Shown here: positions 45,166 through 54,879 of the stretch, piece after piece
Layout of the letters: the number at the start of each line of letters is the position of its first letter
Numbering within the stretch: the stretch's first letter is position 1
NCBI GenBank assembly: GCA_963969525.1
Contig: OZ018388.1
Coordinates: 35,961,107-36,025,106, forward strand
From: Ontholestes murinus
Taxonomy: Eukaryota; Arthropoda; Insecta; Coleoptera; Staphylinidae
Direction: 5' to 3'
DNA: 64,000 bases
Notes under the pieces: model-generated
Seen by the model: the letters and a program-made list of their open reading frames with translations, nothing else
What the model was told of the DNA's origin: nothing
Databases searched by the model: none
Position numbers and translations under genes: made by a program

Positions 45166-46592
45166 CACAGTGGTTCAGAACGCGAAAAACGCGATCGAAA
45201 TTGTTTACTCTTTACTTTTAATAGATTTTACATTCAAAGTTGAGTAAGCTTATGTTTTTGGGTATGCTGAATCTGAAATTATGCATTTAAAACCCATATT
45301 TGTCAAAACTACCCAAAAATACAAGCTTTAAATGCGAAAAATTGATATCACTTAATACAAGTACGAAGAATATTTTTTATACAAATTATAAAGTTTAGTT
45401 TGCAAATTCGAAGTATTTGTTTGTCAAAAGAATCCCTTAATGCATTGACTTTGACATGTTTAGTAGTATGTACTGGGTTAATAAAAAAAAACAACCTTCA
45501 AAACATCTTCAAATTATATTGTAGTAATTTTTGTCCAAAATACAAAATTGCTTGTAGAATAGCGTGTTAACTTGGATATAATTTGCAACCATGTTTTAAA
45601 GCTGTTGCTCCAATAAGCATATATTGCTGATTCGTAAAACTACCCGAGATAATAAATGACAAAGCCTCTTCAGTTGTTATAGCATTTTGTTCTTCTTCGG
45701 GACTCCTCCATTTTTTCATTATTCGTTTGACTCTACTTGGTGTAGTTGAAGTACTTTCAATTATCGAATCGGCAGTACTAATATCTCCACTTTCTCATAC
45801 TTTGATTGCACAAGTTTTTCCACGGAAGTACTTTTTCTGAGCTCCTGGGTTTTAAGCCTGTTTATAACAGCAGAACTTTGAACAAAACTCTTTTAAGGAC
45901 GACCTCGAATACCCGAAGTTGATTGTCGATCGCAGTAAACGGATTAAGGAAAAATAATTTCTTCTCGCCAAACATTTTGCTTTTTCATAAAAACACTAGA
46001 TATTTTATTGGACGATTTCCAATATTTAAAATAACTTGGAAAAAATATTTGTTTAAGCCAATACAAAATATTTTTACTTGATTTCTCATCTCGTTTCTTA
46101 CTTTCAGTCGATTTATCATCATCTATCACAGAGACTTCGTCTAATACCAATAGACATATTTTCTTCGCGGCCATTATGTTACAACGTTTCAAAAGAACTA
46201 CTGCAACAAAAACACAATCTTTTACAACGTCACAAATTTCGAAAATGCGCCCAGAATAATCTGCATACAGGTTCGACTTTATCCAATAATAAGTAATGTT
46301 ACTTAATAATACACTTAGCAATCTATAACAATATTATAATGACATTAATAAATAACTGCATTTGCTTGTGGTACAGTCTTTTTAATTACACCCTAATTTC
46401 TATACGCTGCAACGTCTCAATTTTACTGAACTTTGAAAGCAAATATAGAAAAACTTATGTAAATAAGATGCATATTATTGATACTATCAAATAGAACAAT
46501 TATTTAAGATTAAATTAGTGCAATTTTAACTTTGTACGAAGAAGTTGAAATTTTGATTTTCGATCACGTTTTTCGCGTTCTGAACCACTGTG
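45166..46592 (-). mobile_element. Transib-like DNA transposon, internally deleted
   Basis: Inverted ends of 35 bp with one mismatch start CACAGTGGTTCAGAACGCG. CACAGTG fits the CACWRTG start of Transib elements (the family related to RAG1). Flanks are TGCCT (45161-45165) and CGCCT (46593-46597), a 4-of-5 match. Treating these as a 5-bp duplication restores the NL16 RT frame (RKGQA to GGVVIGRM). An 8-bp reading (CGCCTGCC) is possible but breaks the frame. hAT, which can start CAGTGGTTC, is the alternative. Confidence 0.6.
45640..46321 (-). pseudogene. Decayed coding sequence in the Transib-like element
   Basis: The minus strand reads MAAKKICLLVLDEVSVIDDD then SSKNILYWLKQIFFPSYFKY (46172-45944). 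After stops and shifts it reads SGIRGRP, KSFVQSS, NRLKTQELRKSTSVEKLVQS and EEALSFIISGSFTNQQYML with GCKLYPS near 45590-45670. The GRP..SF...S.R.KTQELR and EALSF...T..QY blocks recur in arthropod transposon-derived proteins that I associate, without certainty, with Transib or a related family. The catalytic region is deleted. Confidence 0.45.
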
Positions 46593-46637
46593 CGCCTGCC
46601 CTTTTCTCAGTACCTCCTCAAGTTCACTTATATATAT

Positions 46638-47458
46638 TGTAACATTGTTAGGTTAAATTTTGCTCACGGCTAGATTAGGTTTGCGGTGCTAGATCGAGGT
46701 TCATATAAACTTACTTCAGTATCAACTGGGCGCCAGTCACCGAGGTGACAGAATTGGGGAGAACTGTTAATTTTTAAATATGACTGTTAGAAAAATTATG
46801 GCAATCAAACTTAGTAAACAATTATATTGGAACAACTAAACAGGTTAAAACAACAATGAATATGCAATTATGAAAAACTAAACAATGACCTTAAAACTAA
46901 TTTACAATATTGATATTGATAGCCACTAAAACAGCGCGATACATAATATTTACTCAATAACTCTGCCGTGCTTAATGGGTGGTATTGGCCCGTTATCGAC
47001 AATTGTTAAAATTGGAAGATCTCACGCTGGTACGGTCTAGCTAGGGACGGGAATGTAACAGCGGGTGGCCACAGCTCGAGCAGGAATTTGGCATGCAGGC
47101 GTCCGGTAACCAGCAGATATAAGGAGAATTCGCCCTCGGGTCTTATTCAGGATTCTCTCTGGACCTTGGCCTTGTCCTGTGCCAACTCGACTCCCCTCCT
47201 ACTGATTTAAATGGCGGGACCACTTTTCCTCCTACTTCCACGTACCAAATAACGGTGTCCTATGCAGGATGCAAATCCTGGCACCACGGTACGCACACAC
47301 TTCTACGCCGCTCGCAAAGAACCTCCTCCTCGCTGATTCCGCCGAAATCAACTCTGACCCGCAAAAAAAAGGCCGTGCGCTCTCGATATATATCTTCGCT
47401 CGAAATTTGAAATTTAGGACAGGACCGTACCGGAAAATTAACAAAACGGAACGTTACA
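46638..47458. mobile_element. Solo LTR, 821 bp
   Basis: It begins TGTAACATTG and ends CGTTACA, the TG...CA ends of an LTR, with 4-bp target repeats ATAT at 46634-46637 and 47459-47462. Removal restores an uninterrupted RT frame (LLFN to IYISELEE). The interior is GC-richer than average and has no ORF. Family unknown; length and 4-bp duplication fit Ty3/gypsy or Bel/Pao. It represents LTR-LTR recombination of a former full element. Confidence 0.85.
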
Positions 47459-48572
47459 ATATATTAAATAACAAAGGGCTGAGCGGGCATCCTTGTCTTA
47501 CTCCCTTCCACATCCTAACCTTGTCTGACACATTTTGCCCTACTTTCGCTCTCATCCATGTCTTTTCATACACCCTTCTCACCCATTCTACTGTCACACT
47601 ACTCACACCTCTCCTCTTCAGACACTCCACCAACTTTTCTCTTTGTACAGAGTCATACGCCGCTTTCAAGTCAACAAACACACTCTTTTTTCTCTCTAAC
47701 ATCCTCTCAACCACTCGTGCAAGCGTACAGATTTGATCTCGAGTTCCCCTCCCCTTCCTAAACCCGCCCTGAGTTTCCGGCAGTATACCCTTTTCCTCCA
47801 CCTCTTCTTCTAGCCGGTTCTTCATTACCGTCATAGCTATCTTGTACCCGGTACACATACTTGTTATTCCCCTATAGTTTCCAATGACCTTTTTGCTTCC
47901 ACTTTTATGTACCGGGCACATTACCCCTACTCGCCATGACTCCGGCAATTCCGACTCGCCTCTCCACATCCTGTTTAACAAGGCCCCGAACCGTCTTCTT
48001 CCTTCTTCTCCCACTATCTTCCACATTTCGGCCTTCAGCCCATCCAGTCCCGGTGCCTTGCCTCTTTTGATTTCCTCAAAGGCCCTTTCTACCCCTCCCT
48101 CCGTAAACAACTCCACTTCATCCATGTGTTGATACTCCCTAACCCCTGCCGGCTCCCCACACATCGTCTCATAATGCCCTATCCACTCTGCTAATGAGAT
48201 CTCTTGCTTTCTCGTTTCGCCTCCTCTCTTTAATATCGTCCATAGTTCTTTCTCATTTCGACACCTCCTCATCTCCAATTCTACTTGTTTAATTAATTGC
48301 AGCTTCTTCTCTTCACAGATCTTTCTATATTTCGTCCTTTTCTGTGTCACCAATTTTTCTTCACCCCATCCCACTCTCCAGTCTTTGACCGCTTTTCTTA
48401 GTTCTCTTTTCGCCTCAGCACACTCTTCATCAAACCATGGGTGCTGTCCTCTACTTCCTCTTCTCACTCTGTACCCACAATTAGCTATGGCTTCTTCCAT
48501 CTCTTCCATGGTCTCAATATCTCCCCTTTCAATATTTTCCAGTTGGAGTCTCATATTCTCCAATTCTTCCAT
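47459..48572 (-). pseudogene. NL16 linker and RT N-terminal part
   Basis: This open stretch of 370 codons carries the linker QHPWFDEECAEAKRELRKAV. RT motifs follow: VERAFEEIKRGKAPGLDGLK, PESWRVGVMCPVHKSGSKK, NYRGITSMCTGYKIAM, QGGFRKGRGTRDQICTLA, FVDLKAAYDSVQREKL and GVRQGCPLSPLLFN. The first catalytic Asp is present (LKAAYDS). It ends at the solo LTR, where LLFN on this side joins IYISELEEVLRKGQA on the far side in frame. Confidence 0.9.
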
Positions 48573-49347
48573 TCGCTATCTTCCAACCGTCTTGTTTCTG
48601 CGTATTTCTTTCATACCCCTCCATCCATACATCTGCAGCTAACGGCCAGTAGTCTGACCCCAGTATCTCCTCTACCTCCATTCTTCTGATGTTTTCTCTT
48701 TCTATTCCCTTTACTAATATATAATCAATAACTGATGATCCTTGTTGCCCCAGGTACGTCTTTTTTCCCTCCCAATCCCCATCAGTGCATCCATTTAATA
48801 CCTCCCACCCATCCTCCAAAATCCAGTCTCCAAAGATTCTTCCTTCATTATTAACCAGCCTGTCATGTGATCTTCTCCGTATTAGTTCACCTTGGTTATT
48901 TACTCCCCCACATCTCTCTCCAATCCTTGCATTAAAATCCCCACCCACTATACATCTATTTCCCCTGCTCGCCTCATCCTCTATTTCTTTTCTCACTTCT
49001 TCCCAGTTGTTATTCACGTACACTGTTCCAATTTTTAGATGTGTTCTTCCCTGCTTGCATTTTATCCATACCACCCCTTCTACCTCCTTCCTATATTCCA
49101 TATCTCCATCCTGCAGCCTCTCCCTTGTTCCCACGATAATACACTCTTTTCCTCTTCCTCTAATTGCCTCCTTAGTTGCCCCTCTTATTTCCCATTTAAA
49201 CCCCGCTGGTAGCTTTTCCTTCACTCCCTCCCACTCTTCTTCTACCAGCCACGTTTCCACTACCCCTACTATATCTTTTCCTGTTACCCACTCTTCAAAA
49301 TCCTTTTGCCACTTCTCCCCCCTGCATTTTGATTTTATCCCCGCCAC
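48529..49347 (-). pseudogene. AP-type endonuclease domain of NL16
   Basis: The 272-codon open stretch contains DIVGVVETWLVEEEW, ECIIVGTRERLQDG, VYVNNNWEEVRKEIED, CIVGGDFNARIGERCGG and SSVIDYILVKGIE. The last motif is LGSDYWPLAADVW: the catalytic His of the canonical SDHxPL is Tyr. The N-terminal Asn motif lies upstream of this stretch. A frameshift near 48570 separates it from the RT frame. Despite the length of the open frame, the active-site change predicts no nicking activity. Confidence 0.85.
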
Positions 49348-49534
49348 GTTCCAGAACCCCAGTTTTAAAAACCCCTCGTATTCCCCAAACTTTTTTGTTC
49401 TTACTTTTTTGCAATTATTTCTTTATATTGTACTTTCACCTCATCCCATAATAGACACTTGTTATTAATAACTAATTTACTATATCCGACCTTCACTAAC
49501 TTTCCTCTTCCTCTTTCTTCTCTGGCTACTTTTC

Positions 49535-49807
49535 TTAGTTCCGTCTGCATATTCCTTTGTTTGTGTTTTTCATTACCTTAACCTTATTCATAAAATCCTT
49601 CATCCTGGCTAATATTATTCCTTGTTTCATTTCAAAGGCATCTTCCACCTCGACATCTATCTCTAGCTTCTCTTTTATTACTTCTTTGACAGCTTTAGAT
49701 AAATTCTTTCCTTTAACTACCACATTTCTTAGCACAATATTATTGCGTCTCTTCTCCTTTTCTCTCTTCTCTTCTTTTTCTTCTAATTCTATTATCTTGT
49801 TGCGCAT
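49535..49807 (-). pseudogene. ORF1 N-terminal remnant of NL16
   Basis: This 90-codon stretch has a charged coiled coil (IELEEKEEKREKEKRRN), then NIVLRNVVVKGKNLSKAVKE, reminiscent of the RRM-like domain of ORF1 proteins, and EDAFEMKQGIILARMKDF. The reading is lost near 49535. The next 190 bp before the endonuclease read weakly as a broken continuation. Confidence 0.6.
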
Positions 49808-49859
49808 ATCTCTCTTACAAAATTACACTTAAAAATAGAAAAATATTACAACCAGTCCA

Positions 49860-50060
49860 ATTGATTGATTTTCGATATCACATAGATATCTATGTAAACC
49901 TAATAAGTCAAAAATAATCAAAACAAAGATTACCAATTCTAGTAAAATATGTTTTATATTTATTTTATTATCTATGAAACTAATTAGGGGTTTCTTGAAG
50001 AAACAACTATTTACACAAATACAAGGTTTGATTTATTTATACAAAGAATTCAATAAGGTA
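49860..50060. other. AT-rich DNA upstream of NL16
   Basis: Nothing recognised except a small symmetric site, ATAGATATCTAT, near 49884. Confidence 0.4.
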
Positions 50061-50066
50061 TTTATA

Positions 50067-50242
50067 GTCTATTCGTTGGATCTTTCGTCGTACGTCACAA
50101 ATTATCGCTTCGAGAAACGACGCAAAAACATTCAGTCTGATAAAGTAAACCAAATGCGTTAGAAAAAGAACGCACTGTAAAACTTTCGTCGTTTTTTGAA
50201 GCGATAGTTTGTGACGTACCACGAAAGATCCAACGAACAGAC
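50067..50242. mobile_element. Short TIR element (MITE-like), 56-bp arms
   Basis: 50067-50122 and 50187-50242 are inverted repeats with only a few mismatches, starting GTCTATTCGTTGGATC and, read inward from the right, GTCTGTTCGTTGGATC. The spacer is 64 bp. TTTAT borders both ends (50061-50065, one base from the left arm, and 50243-50247), a possible 5-bp duplication. No other copy is in the window. Confidence 0.7.
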
Positions 50243-50284
50243 TTTATGAATCTTTTCCGCGACAAACCTTAAACACAAACAAAA

Positions 50285-50400
50285 TAGACGTCATAACACG
50301 CCGGTGGTGGCGAATCGGTTACGGCCCCGAACTGACGTAGACGGGGGCGATCCTTTAAAGTAACAAGCTCATTTACACACACACACAAGTACACAAATCA
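50285..50400 (+). repeat. Possible tRNA-derived SINE head
   Basis: GGTGGCGAATCGGTTACGG resembles a box A, and GGGGGCGATCC about 40 bp later resembles a degenerate box B. Spacing fits an internal Pol III promoter, but box B departs from GGTTCGANTCC. No cloverleaf fold could be argued and no second copy is present. Confidence 0.3.
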
Positions 50401-50729
50401 CACGGCGGTAGGACCACATGGTCGATAGCCAAACACTACTACTACTAGACGTCATATTAAATTGTAATTAAAACAAATAAGGTAGGCGCGAGGCATCTGT
50501 TAGAAAACCTGAATGTATACTATATAGGGTACAAGAAGTCTTACAATCTTCTATATTCCATTCAAAATCAAACCAAATGTAACACAACCGGTCATATCAA
50601 CCCTAAGAATAACAATTCTTTTCATCCAAACACGAAATCAGAAATACTATAAAACATCTAAAGAACACAAAAGGTAAGGATATGAATGGGATTAACGTGG
50701 ACCTTATCAAAAGTATTGCAAAAGTAGCA

Positions 50730-53305
50730 GTATTGTGAATCTTGAGAATTTATTTGTTAAAGTGGGTAATGACTTAATATTATCATGGGTTTATATTCCT
50801 CCAGAATTAAATTCAACTTTTATATCGATTATTCTTCTACAGTTAATTATATTTGTAATTTGTATCCTAATTTTAAATTTATTTTTTGTGGTGACTTTAA
50901 TTTACCGCAAGCATTGTGGACTTCTTATGATTGTAAGAGTATTTTATCGTCTGCTAATAATTGTACATACGCTCAAAATTTAGCGGAATCATTTGAGTTT
51001 CATAACTTTACACTATAGTTAATGTTCCAAACAATCACAGCGTATATCTTGATTTAGGTTTTTCTAATCTATCTAACATTACCGTAATAATCTTCTTTTT
51101 AAAGACAGTTTTCACCACTTGCCTTATACGTTATCCATTAATACCAGTGATTACCAAGATTCTTTATATTATAGTGATATTGTTTATAACTTTAAAGTTG
51201 CTGATTATACTCGTATTAATGCATTTTTATCCAATATATCATGGTGAGCATGATGATATTAATGTTATTGTCGATACATTTTATCATGTATGTATGTATG
51301 CCATAGAAAAGTTTATACCAATTAAAATTGTGAAGCCATCGTCGTATCCAACGGTTCTCGGCTAACAAAATTAATTAAATTAAAAAAGAAAGCTTATATC
51401 CAATACAAATATAGTGGTAATTTTTCAGATTATGAACAATTTAAATCTCTTCGATCTCAGTGTAAAATTCTAAGTGAAAAACTATATTCACATTATATGG
51501 CGAAAAGAGAATCTAACATTTGCACCAACACTAATTCATTCTGTAATTATGTAAATGAGTCGAGAAAACATTAGGCTTTCCTAAGTCTATGTACTATAAA
51601 GGTATATCTTGAAATTCTGAGGAGAGCTGTGCTAAACATTTTTCAAGCGTTTATATTAATGATGATATTCAATCAAATAAAGCAATTCGGGAATTTCCTG
51701 ACTCAGTTAATATATGTAATTTTAAAATTGATAGTGCCGGAATCTTTGAAGTAATAAACTCTCTATCCGATTCCCCCAATCCTGGATCTGATGGTATACC
51801 ATTTTTTGTAAAACGTTGTATTTTTTCACTATATTCACCTTTAAATAAAAATTTTAACGTCTCTCTGCAAAAAAGTGAATTTGTATTAATAAGGAAAATT
51901 AGTTTCATTCAACCCATATTTAAAAATGGTAAAAGAAGTAACATCGAAGACTATAGAGCGATTTCAATTCAATCCACTTTTCCGAAATTATTTGATAAAC
52001 TCATAGCAGATCAATTAATGTTTTTTCATGTAAAAGCATTATCTGAAATGAACAACACGGTTTTTATGATGGAAGATCTACTGTTTCCAACTTGCTTGTT
52101 TATCAATCTTGTGATATTAATGCTTTTGAGAAAAATGGCTGTATAACGAAATGGATTCGTAGTTTTTAACTGATAGATAATTTGTAAAAATTACCAATTT
52201 CATCTCTAAACTAATATCGGTGTTTTCTGGTTGTCCACAAAGGTCACATTGTAGCCCAGTATTATTTTTATTATTCAATAATGATATTAGTACATATGTT
52301 AAACAATGCAGTTTTTTTTATTTACAGATGGCCTTAAAATATTTCGGCCGCTAAACTCGACCTCTGACTCAGCGTACTTGCAATGTGATTTAGACAATAT
52401 TTTTAAATGGTGTTCGTATAAAAATTTATATTTTAATTACAACAAATGCATGTCAATCTCTTTTGGAGAAAGTCGCATGATTGAAAATATATATACAATC
52501 TGTTAATCAGGTCAAAGATGTAGGTATATTATTTGACTCCAATCTTTGCTTCTCTAAACACATTGACTGCATTTGCTCGAAAGCTTTACAGACGCTCGGC
52601 TTCATTAATCGATTTGGTAGAAAACTTTTCGACTCATGCACAGAAATACTATATACATACTTGGTAAGACCTCAAGTTGAATATGCTTCTTGAATTTAGT
52701 CCCCGGCATACAATAATAAGTTTTGCCATATAGAACGTGTTCAAAATAAATGTTTAATGTCAATTTCTTTTAAAGGTGGCATTAGTAGAATTGAATATAG
52801 TCGCAGCAGTATTCTTTCCTCTCTAAAACTACCATCCTTACGTGTATAAATTAGTAAATGGTCTAATAAATTGTAGTGAACTTCTTGCATGTTTAAATTT
52901 GAACATATAAGAAGCAGTGTAATTTTTAAGGAATCTTTGTATAAGTCTGATTTTTGTTGAAATAGTGCCTTTTGTAGAATGGTTAGGTAATTCAATCTGG
53001 TTTGTGTCTCCAAAATCTATCTTGTATGGCAAATCTTATAGTAAGTTTAAGCGTCATCTTAAATATACTGACCCAACACTATATAATGTTTATATTTAAT
53101 GCTACTTTGATTTTATGCATATATTTTTTGTTTGATTGTTAATTCCGGCTCAATGTATTGTGTAATAATTTATTTTGTAATTTAGAGTTGTTATTTAGTT
53201 ATTATATTGTGCAATATTTTGTTTCTTTATCGTACATATTTATATTATATTTTTCTTGTAAAATGGTTAATTTCCGTCAACAAAGTTATTATTATTATTA
53301 TTACT
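50730..53305 (+). mobile_element. Non-LTR retrotransposon NL17 (EN-RT)
   Basis: Endonuclease fragments are LILSWVYIPPELNSTF and FIFCGDFNLPQALWTSYDC. The linker reads KIVKPSSYPT, LIKLKKKAYIQYKYSGN and YEQFKSLRSQCKILSEKL. RT follows: SPNPGSDGIPFFVKRCIFSL, FIQPIFKNGKRSNIEDYRAI, SIQSTFPKLFDKLIADQ and SGCPQRSHCSPVLFLLFNN. The active-site box reads LFTDGLKIF, where YADD has become FTDG. Then come VKDVGILFDSNLCFSKHID, KALQTLGFINRF and VRPQVEYAS. It has stops in nearly every domain. The 3' end is AAATGGTTAATTTCCGTCAA then (ATT)n at 53285-53306. Same subfamily as NL4 and NL6. Confidence 0.85.
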
Positions 53306-53314
53306 ACAATCCAA

Positions 53315-54430
53315 ATCAGTGAGTTTATTGGAGACCATAATCTATTTTCAAATGTACAGTTTGGTTTTTGGGAGGGAAGGTCGACCTGTAGTGCGATCAT
53401 CCGTTTTGCTGAGGAAATTTTCAAGGATTTTGAGGAAGAATTATATTATCGATAATTTTAACGTTAAGTTAGAAGTTAAAAAGAAGGAATCTTGCCTCTT
53501 TCTTAGAGCATTTGATTGCATTTCACGTGATGATCTCTTGCAAAAACTTTACTGCTACAATTTTATGCTATCCAGCTGAAGGCTTATGAATTCATTTCTC
53601 ACTGACCGATGTCAAATGGTACAGGTTGGTGATTAGAATTAATATGCAGCTATAAATTGCGGTATTCCACAAGGCTCTATTCTTGGTCAACAGCTGTTTT
53701 CAATCTATATTAATAATCGGCAGAACATTTACAACGATTCGCCGCTTATACTATATTTCGATGACACTACCATTAAATAAACGTCATATAACCTTCAGGC
53801 AGCAATGGGCTAAGATGTCCGTGCAAACAAGGTTGCGCTTACATAACTAACTTCAAACATGCTGACTTTAAATAAAAATAAAAGCATCTGTCCCTTTCCA
53901 GGCAATGCATTCCATGTTTTAGGTGTCATATTGTAACAAACATGCGGATGTTTTTGCGCAAGGATTTGTAATATTATTTACTTATTAAGAAATCTGAACT
54001 GTCCACTCCCCCAAATGACTCTTCGACCGACTTATTTTGCTTTGTGCCAGTCTCATATCTCATTCTGTATCGTAATAGCATTAGTATGAGAATATTTAAG
54101 CTACAAAGAAGAGATATTAGATCTATATTACCATATAGAGACGATTGTAAACCGAACTTTGTTGCTTTAAATTCTACCTTCCTTGCCCTCGAATGTATGT
54201 TTGTAAAAAACTAACATTAATAAATAGCCCATGATACAAGACAAGCTATATCATTTATTCAGACTGCCCAAGACTAACGAAAACACAAAAATGTATTAAT
54301 TTTATGGCCCTAAGCTATTCAACAAGCTCCCCGAAAGAGTTAAATGCTTATAAAAATTTTAATATACTATTAAACGATATTTTATTCCAAACGCGTTCTA
54401 CAAAATCCAAGAGTTGTTATCAAGTAACCT
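53315..54430 (+). mobile_element. Non-LTR RT remnant NL18
   Basis: It starts directly after the (ATT)n tail of NL17: FIGDHNLFSNVQFGFWEGRS, TCSAIIRFAEEIFKDFEEEL, RAFDCISRDDLLQKLYCYN, INCGIPQGSILGQQLFSIYI and LYFDDTTIK (YFDD box with both Asp). The thumb and C-terminus read LQRRDIRSILPYRDDC, FYGPKLFNKLPERVKC and IKRYFIPNAFYKIQELL. The motifs match NL14. Several frameshifts. The immediate junction suggests insertion into, or at, the NL17 tail. Confidence 0.8.
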
Positions 54431-54565
54431 GCAATATAATAATAAAATTACGTAATTTTAAATTATTTATGACTTATAATTAAATATTTTATTTTATGTT
54501 AAATTTAAGGATAAAGATGACTTACTCAATAATAGATATATATTTCCGTAGTCTTAACTAACTGC

Positions 54566-54613
54566 ATTTTGTTGGTCATTTCACAATAGGTATTGTGAAA
54601 TGACCAACAAAAT
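54566..54613. repeat. Perfect hairpin, 23-bp arms, 2-bp loop
   Basis: ATTTTGTTGGTCATTTCACA... at 54566-54588 is the exact reverse complement of 54591-54613, with loop GG. Flanks TTAACTAACTGCAT and TTAATAACTTCCAT are similar but not identical, a possible decayed target duplication. Confidence 0.85.
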
Positions 54614-54879
54614 TTAATAACTTCCATCTTGAGTGCTTTTTCTGAACAAGATTCCACATTAAATGGCTCCTTTTTACTTTTTTTACTTATTTCAGAGAAG
54701 TATAAAAGTGATTAATATTATTTTGTATATATGTATAATTTTGTTATCAACACTATGCTGTTATCCTAAAATTAAAAACAAAAGTTTCTGGGTTTATTTT
54801 ACAAATTTTAGCATTTCAATAGTTATTGATTATATTCTAAGACCAAAGGCACTCAATCAATACTGACTTTGATATCATA

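Larger units (their letters stand above)
44144..49810 (-). mobile_element. Near-complete non-LTR retrotransposon NL16, split by a solo LTR and a Transib-like transposon
   Basis: Read on the minus strand this is ORF1 remnant, endonuclease, RT and long C-terminal domain, about 3.4 kb once the insertions at 45166-46592 and 46638-47458 are set aside. Pyrimidine-rich plus-strand open frames opposite it are shadows. The motif set (QGGFRKGRGTRDQ, VDLKAAYDSVQREKL, GVRQGCPLSPLLFN, KEFKYLGFV) matches an insect lineage of the I/R1-like broad group, distinct from all other RT copies here except the fragments at 16.9-18.9 kb. GC content is higher and decay lower, so it arrived comparatively recently. Confidence 0.9.

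Noticed and set aside
44300..45221. Several plus-strand Ser/Pro/His-rich frames
   Set aside because: Shadows opposite the GA-rich coding strand of NL16.
45161..46600. hAT assignment from CAGTGGTTC ends
   Set aside because: Taking CAGTGG as the terminus gives no 8-bp duplication; the CACAGTG start with 5-bp flanks restores the host frame better. Not fully excluded.
47884..49468. Plus-strand frames up to 227 codons, rich in Ser, Pro and Leu
   Set aside because: Complementary-strand shadows of the NL16 endonuclease and RT; no domains.
54663..54866. 67-codon hydrophobic plus frame
   Set aside because: No start context, no family, and AT-rich composition produces such frames.
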